From: Pseudomonadota bacterium | GTDB taxonomy: Bacteria; Pseudomonadota; Gammaproteobacteria; Xanthomonadales; Rhodanobacteraceae | Direction of reading: 5' to 3' | Assembly (NCBI GenBank): GCA_023412995.1 | Contig: JAEZQS010000238.1 | Location: 1-12,076, forward strand | Length of the DNA stretch: 12,076 nucleotides | Shown here: positions 6,125 to 12,076 of the stretch, piece by piece | Numbering within the stretch: the stretch's first letter is position 1 | How the letters are laid out: each line of letters opens with the position of its first letter | The notes under the pieces: generated by a model | The model's database searches: none | Told to the model about the DNA's origin: nothing | The model's input: the letters and a program-made list of their open reading frames with translations, nothing else | Translations under genes and position numbers: made by a program

Positions 6125-7384
6125 ATGGGCCAGGATCGCCTGCTGTATGCGCAATCGGGCGGCGTCACCGCCGTCATCAACGCCACCGCGGGCGCGGTGA
6201 TCGAAGCCGGGCGCGCGGCGGGCGTTCCGGTGCTGGCGGCGCGCGACGGCATCCTCGGCGCATTGCGCGAGGCTCTGGTCGACACCACCCGGGAAAGCCG
6301 CGCCGCGGTCGCCGCGCTGCAGCGCACGCCGGGCGGCGCGTTCGGCTCCTGCCGCTACAAATTGAAGCCGCTGGAGAAGGACCGTTCCGATTACGAGCGG
6401 CTGATCGCGGTGTTCCGCGCCCATCGCATCCGCTGGTTCCTCTACAACGGCGGCAACGACTCGGCCGACACGGCCCTCAAGATCTCGCGCATGGGCGCCG
6501 AGCTCGGCTATCCGCTGACCGTGGTCGGGGTGCCCAAGACAGTCGACAACGATCTCGCCGTCACCGACTGCTGCCCCGGCTTCGGCTCGGTCGCCAAATA
6601 CACTGCCGTGGCGGTGGCCGAGGCGAGCCTCGACGTCGAGTCGATGCACGAAACCTCCACCCGCGTCTTCATCCTCGAGGTGATGGGGCGCCACGCCGGA
6701 TGGATCGCCGCGGCAGGCGGTCTCGCCGCGCGCGCGCCGGGCGAGGCGCCGCACCTGATCCTGTTCCCCGAACGGCCGTTCGACCCGGCGGATTTCCTTG
6801 CACGCGTGCGCCGGACGGTGGAGCGCGTCGGCTACTGCGTGGTGGTTGCCTCCGAGGGCGTGCGCGATGCGGCCGGGCGGTTCCTCGCCGAAGCGGGCAG
6901 CACCGATTCGTTCGGCCATGCCCAGCTCGGTGGCGTGGCGCCCTACCTCGCGGCCACCGTGCGGCGCGAACTCGGCTACAAGGTGCACTGGGCGCTGCCG
7001 GACTACCTGCAGCGCTCGGCACGCCACGTCGCCTCGAAAACCGATGCCGACCAGGCCATCGCGGTCGGCAAGGCCGCGGTCGCCTACGCGCTGGCAGGGC
7101 GCAACGCCACCATGCCGGTGATCGAGCGCAGGTCCGATTCCCCCTATCGCTGGCGCATCGTGGCGGCGCCGCTGGAGCGCATCGCCAACCGCGAGAAGAA
7201 GCTGCCGAAGTCCTTCATCCGCCGCGACGGCTACGGCATCACCGCCGCGGCGCGGCGCTACCTCACCCCGCTGGTGCGGGGCGAGGCGTCCCTCGCTTGG
7301 TCCAAGGACGGGTTGCCCGACTACGTGCGGCTCGGCAACCACCTGCTGGAGCGCCGCCTGCCGCCCTACGAACCGGCAACCTGA
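6125..7384 (+). CDS. pfp: Pyrophosphate-dependent 6-phosphofructokinase
   Basis: This enzyme reversibly converts fructose 6-phosphate plus PPi to fructose 1,6-bisphosphate plus phosphate in the cytoplasm, serving both glycolysis and gluconeogenesis. The protein has 419 residues. Motifs in order: the N-terminal AQSGGVTAVIN (9-19); GGNDS (109-113), where ATP-dependent enzymes have GGDGS and the change marks PPi use; PKTVDND (137-143), with the Lys typical of PPi enzymes in place of the Gly in PGTIDND; and MGRHAGW (187-193), which binds the sugar phosphate. The start at 6125 is set by a GGGAGG site. hppA follows 144 bp downstream on the same strand, so one gene uses or makes PPi in the sugar pathway and the other uses it to pump protons. 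A hairpin GCCGCC-CC-GGCGGC follows the stop, without T residues. Xanthomonas is known to depend on a PPi-PFK for this step. Confidence 0.95.
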   Translation: MGQDRLLYAQSGGVTAVINATAGAVIEAGRAAGVPVLAARDGILGALREALVDTTRESRAAVAALQRTPGGAFGSCRYKLKPLEKDRSDYERLIAVFRAHRIRWFLYNGGNDSADTALKISRMGAELGYPLTVVGVPKTVDNDLAVTDCCPGFGSVAKYTAVAVAEASLDVESMHETSTRVFILEVMGRHAGWIAAAGGLAARAPGEAPHLILFPERPFDPADFLARVRRTVERVGYCVVVASEGVRDAAGRFLAEAGSTDSFGHAQLGGVAPYLAATVRRELGYKVHWALPDYLQRSARHVASKTDADQAIAVGKAAVAYALAGRNATMPVIERRSDSPYRWRIVAAPLERIANREKKLPKSFIRRDGYGITAAARRYLTPLVRGEASLAWSKDGLPDYVRLGNHLLERRLPPYEPAT

Positions 7385-7453
7385 GCCGCCCCGGCGGCCG
7401 CGCACGCCACCCGCTGCAGGGTGCCGCCCCGCGCGCCGGCGCGGCGTGCTGGC

Positions 7454-7459
7454 TATACT
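7454..7459 (+). promoter_or_regulatory. Candidate -10 box for hppA
   Basis: TATACT (five of six matches to TATAAT) sits in an otherwise very GC-rich gap, about 70 nt before the hppA start. No -35 box is recognisable at the normal spacing (GCGCGC lies there), so the promoter may need an activator or be weak. hppA may also be read from pfp. Confidence 0.4.
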
Positions 7460-7516
7460 CGCCCCGGTTGCGCTCGCTGGTCCCCGCGTTTTTTCCGTTC
7501 GCGTCCTGGTACGTCA

Positions 7517-7524
7517 AGGGAGGG
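7517..7524 (+). promoter_or_regulatory. Ribosome binding site deciding the hppA start
   Basis: AGGGAGGG precedes ATG 7529 by 4 nt. The open frame runs back to 7421, but that extension is basic and Pro-rich, crosses the -10 box and is not part of the family. Confidence 0.75.
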
Positions 7525-7528
7525 TTCG

Positions 7529-9583
<2,055 letters not shown>

Positions 9584-9611
9584 CCGGAGCGACAGCCCCG
9601 CGGCACCGGTT

Positions 9612-9638
9612 CCCCCTCACCCGCTTGCGGGAAAGGGG
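9612..9638. repeat. Short GC palindrome after hppA, dispersed-repeat type
   Basis: CCCCTCACCCGC-TT-GCGGGAAAGGGG forms an imperfect stem of about 12 bp: five GC pairs inside (9620-9624 with 9627-9631), mismatches in the middle, and four GC pairs plus one TA pair outside. It starts 29 bp after the hppA stop and could help end that transcript, but only two T residues follow. The CCCTC-CCCGCTTGCGGG motif is a commonly dispersed palindrome in gammaproteobacteria as I recall it. Confidence 0.5.
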
Positions 9639-9653
9639 TTCCGTACAAGAGCG

Positions 9654-9777
9654 AAAAGCCTGGAACACGAAGCACGCGGAGCACACGAAGAAGAGCCAGA
9701 GCAAGGAAGATTCCGATCGATTTTTTGCCCTGCTCTGCTTTCTTCGTGTGCTCCGTGTGCTCTGTGTTGAAGGCTTT
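9654..9777. repeat. MITE-like long inverted repeat in the hppA-peptidase spacer
   Basis: Two arms of about 50 nt face each other around a 15-nt centre (near 9708-9722). The left arm opens AAAGCCTGGAACACGAAGCA and the right arm, read inverted, opens AAAGCCTTCAACACAGAGCA. Both then share CGGAGCACACGAAGAA and a CAGAGCA tract; I count roughly 40 matches in 46. The ACACAGAG..CACGGAG..CACGAAGAA theme is a dispersed repeat seen in many proteobacteria (memory). It carries no gene; together with the preceding palindrome it fills most of the 297-bp gap 9584-9880. The remainder holds only the peptidase leader with its ribosome site. Confidence 0.7.
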
Positions 9778-9867
9778 GCCCTTGGCTTACCTTCAGTCAG
9801 CCCCGCACATGGCGCACCGACTGGACAGGGCTGCCGACGTCTCGCACGATGCGGCTCCCTTTCATCC

Positions 9868-9873
9868 GAGGAG
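9868..9873 (+). promoter_or_regulatory. Ribosome binding site deciding the peptidase start
   Basis: GAGGAG lies 7 nt before ATG 9881. It supports this start over the in-frame ATG at 9725, whose extra 52 codons are read from the inverted-repeat element and would bury the lipoprotein signal. Confidence 0.75.
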
Positions 9874-9880
9874 CCCGCCG

Positions 9881-12040
9881 ATGCGCATCCTTCCGAACCG
9901 CGGCGTCGCCGTCGTTGCCTTGGCCTTACTGGCCGGCGTAGCCGGCTGCGCGCATGACATGCCGCAGCCCGCCGCTCCCGCTGACGCCGAGGCCGCCATG
10001 ACTGCAGACGATCCCTACCTCTGGCTCGAGGACATCCACGGCGAGAAGCCGCTGGCGTGGGTCGAGGCGCGCAATGCCGAGACCGCGCAGGCCTACACTG
10101 GCACGCCCGCGTTCGAGGCGATGCGCACGCGCATCCTCGAGGTGCTCGATTCCGACGCGCGCATCCCCACGGTGGAGAAGATCGGCGAGCTCTACTACAA
10201 CTTCTGGAAGGACCAGGCCCATCCACTCGGCATATGGCGCCGGACGACGCTGGCCGAATACCGCAAGGCCGAGCCGGCCTGGGAAACCGTGATCGACCTC
10301 GATGCGTTGTCGGCGTCCGACGGCACGCGCTGGGTCTGGCACGGCGCGCAGTGCCTCAAACCCGTCGAGCGGCGCTGCCTCGTGGCGCTCTCGCCCGGCG
10401 GCGGCGATGCCCACGTCGTGCGCGAGTTCGATCTCTCCGACAAGGCGTTCGTCGCCGGCGGTTTCGAACTGCCGGTGGCCAAAAGCGAGGTGGCGTGGAT
10501 CGACGCCGACCATCTCTACGTCGGCACCGATTTCGGGCCCGGCTCGATGACCACCTCGAGCTACCCGCGCACCGTGCGCGTGTGGTCGCGCGGCACGCCG
10601 CTGGCCGATGCGCGCGAGGTGTTCGCCGTCGCCGCCGACGACCTGGCGGCGAGCGGCCGGCGCGATCTCACCCCCGGTTTCGAGCGCGACTTCCTCGTGC
10701 GCACGATCGACTTCTTCACCAGCGAAACCTTCCTGCGTCGCGGCGACGGGCGCGTGAAGATCGACGTGCCGCTCGATGCGGTGGTGGACGTGCACCGCGA
10801 ATGGCTGCTGGTCGCGCCGCGCAGCGAATGGCGCGTCGGCGGCCGCAGCTATCCCGGTGGCTCCCTGCTCGCCGCGCCGTTCGACGACTACATGGCCGGC
10901 AAGCGCGAGCTCGTCGCGCTCTTCACGCCGGGCGAGACCACCTCGCTTGCCGGCTACACCTGGACGCGCCACCACCTGATCCTCACCCTGCTGGACGACG
11001 TCTCCAGCCGGCTGGAAGTGCTCACGCCCGCGGCCAGCGGCGACTGGGCACGCACGCCGCTGGCCGGCGCGCCGGCGCTGTCGCAGGTGGAAGCCGAGGG
11101 CATCGATCCGGACGAGAGCGACGCCTGGTTCATGACCGTCACCGGCTTCCTGACGCCGACGACGCTCGAGTACGGCGAGATCGGCGGCGCCGCGCCGGCG
11201 CCGATCAAGCAGACGCCGGCCTTCTTCGATGCCTCGCCCTACGCGGTCACGCAGCACTTCGTGCGGTCGAAGGACGGCACGCGCGTGCCGTATTTCCAGA
11301 TCGCGCCAAAGGACCTGGTGCTCGATGGCAGCCATCCGACCGTGCTCAACGGCTACGGAGGCTTCGAGGTCGCGCGCCTGCCGAGCTACAGCGGCACCAT
11401 CGGCCGCGCCTGGCTGGAACGGGGCGGCGTGTTCGTCGTCGCCAACATCCGCGGCGGCGGCGAGTACGGGCCGCGCTGGCACCAGGCCGCACTGAAGGCC
11501 AACCGCCCGCGCGCCTACGAGGATTTCGCCGCGGTGGCACAGGACCTGGTCCGGCGCGGCGTCACGTCGCGCGAGCGGCTCGGCGCAACCGGCGGCAGCA
11601 ATGGCGGCCTACTGGTGGGCAACATGCTGACGCACTACCCGGAACTGTTCGGCGCCATCGTGTGCCAGGTGCCGCTGCTCGACATGAAGCGTTACACGCA
11701 CCTCTCCGCCGGGGCCTCGTGGATCGCCGAGTACGGCGACCCCGACAAGCCCGAGGAGTGGGCCTTCATCCGCACCTTCTCGCCCTACCACAATGTCGAG
11801 CGCGGACGTGACTACCCGCCGGTGCTGTTCTACACCGCCACCAGCGATGATCGCGTCGGCCCCGTGCAGGCACGCAAGATGGCGGCACGCATGCGCGAGA
11901 TGGGCTACCCGCAGGCCTGGTTCTACGAGAACACGGAAGGCGGCCATGGCGGTGCGGCGGACAACCGCCAGTCCGCCTTCATGCAGGCGATGACCTACAC
12001 CTTCCTCGCGCGCGAGCTCGGGCTCGGCACGGGAACCTGA
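9881..12040 (+). CDS. Prolyl oligopeptidase-family (S9A) serine peptidase, lipoprotein
   Basis: A serine peptidase of the prolyl oligopeptidase family, 719 residues, which typically cuts short peptides after proline. Residues 1-23 are a lipoprotein signal with lipobox VAGC (Cys23); the residue after Cys is Ala, so outer-membrane placement is likely by the E. coli rule. DPYLWLEDIHGEKPLAWVEARN (44-65) is the classic S9A opening. Residues about 110-440 should form the seven-bladed propeller that gates the active site, and residues 455-719 form the alpha/beta-hydrolase. The catalytic triad is Ser573 in GGSNGG, Asp656 in TSDDRV and His689 in EGGHGG; NGYGGF (490-495) and NIRGGGEYG (522-530) are family motifs near the oxyanion region. 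All three residues are present, so it is probably active. The chosen start excludes codons from the repeat element. Neighbours suggest no pathway; peptide scavenging in the periplasm is inference. Confidence 0.95.
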   Translation: MRILPNRGVAVVALALLAGVAGCAHDMPQPAAPADAEAAMTADDPYLWLEDIHGEKPLAWVEARNAETAQAYTGTPAFEAMRTRILEVLDSDARIPTVEKIGELYYNFWKDQAHPLGIWRRTTLAEYRKAEPAWETVIDLDALSASDGTRWVWHGAQCLKPVERRCLVALSPGGGDAHVVREFDLSDKAFVAGGFELPVAKSEVAWIDADHLYVGTDFGPGSMTTSSYPRTVRVWSRGTPLADAREVFAVAADDLAASGRRDLTPGFERDFLVRTIDFFTSETFLRRGDGRVKIDVPLDAVVDVHREWLLVAPRSEWRVGGRSYPGGSLLAAPFDDYMAGKRELVALFTPGETTSLAGYTWTRHHLILTLLDDVSSRLEVLTPAASGDWARTPLAGAPALSQVEAEGIDPDESDAWFMTVTGFLTPTTLEYGEIGGAAPAPIKQTPAFFDASPYAVTQHFVRSKDGTRVPYFQIAPKDLVLDGSHPTVLNGYGGFEVARLPSYSGTIGRAWLERGGVFVVANIRGGGEYGPRWHQAALKANRPRAYEDFAAVAQDLVRRGVTSRERLGATGGSNGGLLVGNMLTHYPELFGAIVCQVPLLDMKRYTHLSAGASWIAEYGDPDKPEEWAFIRTFSPYHNVERGRDYPPVLFYTATSDDRVGPVQARKMAARMREMGYPQAWFYENTEGGHGGAADNRQSAFMQAMTYTFLARELGLGTGT

Positions 12041-12051
12041 GGATCGGGTCG

Positions 12052-12076
12052 GGCGCCGCCCTCGGGAGGCGGCGCC
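12052..12076 (+). terminator. GC hairpin after the peptidase gene
   Basis: GGCGCCGCC and GGCGGCGCC pair perfectly over 9 bp around a 7-nt loop, starting 12 bp after the stop codon. The window ends at the last base of the stem, so a T-tract cannot be seen. The position and strength suit a terminator, or a palindromic repeat. Confidence 0.5.

Noticed and set aside
7385..7398. GCCGCC-CC-GGCGGC as intrinsic terminator of pfp
   Set aside because: The loop is too small and no T-tract follows; in such GC-rich DNA short palindromes arise by chance.
6014..7405. 463-codon open frame antisense to pfp
   Set aside because: It mirrors the codon pattern of pfp and is His/Arg/Ala-rich without domains; a GC artefact.
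9768..9795. Possible promoter TTGAAG...TACCTT before the peptidase
   Set aside because: The spacer is about 15 nt and both boxes are weak; it lies at the edge of a repeat.
9926..11482. 518-codon open frame antisense to the S9 peptidase
   Set aside because: Shadow of a gene with an intact catalytic triad; no independent ribosome site or motif.

Overview
The window is a GC-rich bacterial chromosome segment, roughly 70% G+C by eye. It fits a gammaproteobacterium of the Xanthomonadales/Lysobacterales (Lysobacter, Luteimonas or Dokdonella-like). The evidence is the short-lid adenylate kinase, the PPi-dependent phosphofructokinase beside a K+-independent H+-pyrophosphatase, Mpl followed by a stand-alone LON-N protein, and a secreted protein ending in a VFANGFD tail of the kind I associate with that order. 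This placement is inferred from gene content, not from a search. No rRNA, tRNA, CRISPR array, prophage or transposase gene was seen.

Layout. (1) Positions 1-1181, plus strand: a His-rich helical protein, cut by the window edge and built of three 56-residue units, overlaps by 4 nt a SufR-like HTH regulator with the CX12C...X27C iron-sulfur spacing. (2) 1272-2489, plus: a secreted protein with seven W-x-x-LG repeats, probably a seven-bladed beta-propeller. (3) 2523-5963, minus: adk, a five-segment membrane protein, mpl and a LON-N domain protein, all codirectional. A 132-bp REP/MITE-like inverted repeat separates the membrane gene from mpl, and mpl itself carries an in-frame palindromic insertion. 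A good sigma70-type promoter precedes adk. (4) 6125-9583, plus: pfp (PPi-phosphofructokinase) and hppA (H+-pyrophosphatase). (5) 9584-9880: a spacer holding two dispersed-type palindromic repeats. (6) 9881-12040, plus: an S9A prolyl-oligopeptidase-family lipoprotein followed by a GC hairpin at the window end.

How the genes fit together. pfp and hppA both handle pyrophosphate: one spends or makes PPi in glycolysis/gluconeogenesis, the other couples PPi to proton pumping. The divergent adk balances adenylates, so the centre of the window is an energy-metabolism locus. mpl recycles murein tripeptide. The first gene pair is the least understood part and looks like a small metal- or redox-linked unit. 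Most of the window is ordinary housekeeping; the novelty lies in the threefold-repeat protein with its Fe-S regulator and in the palindromic insertions, especially the one inside mpl.
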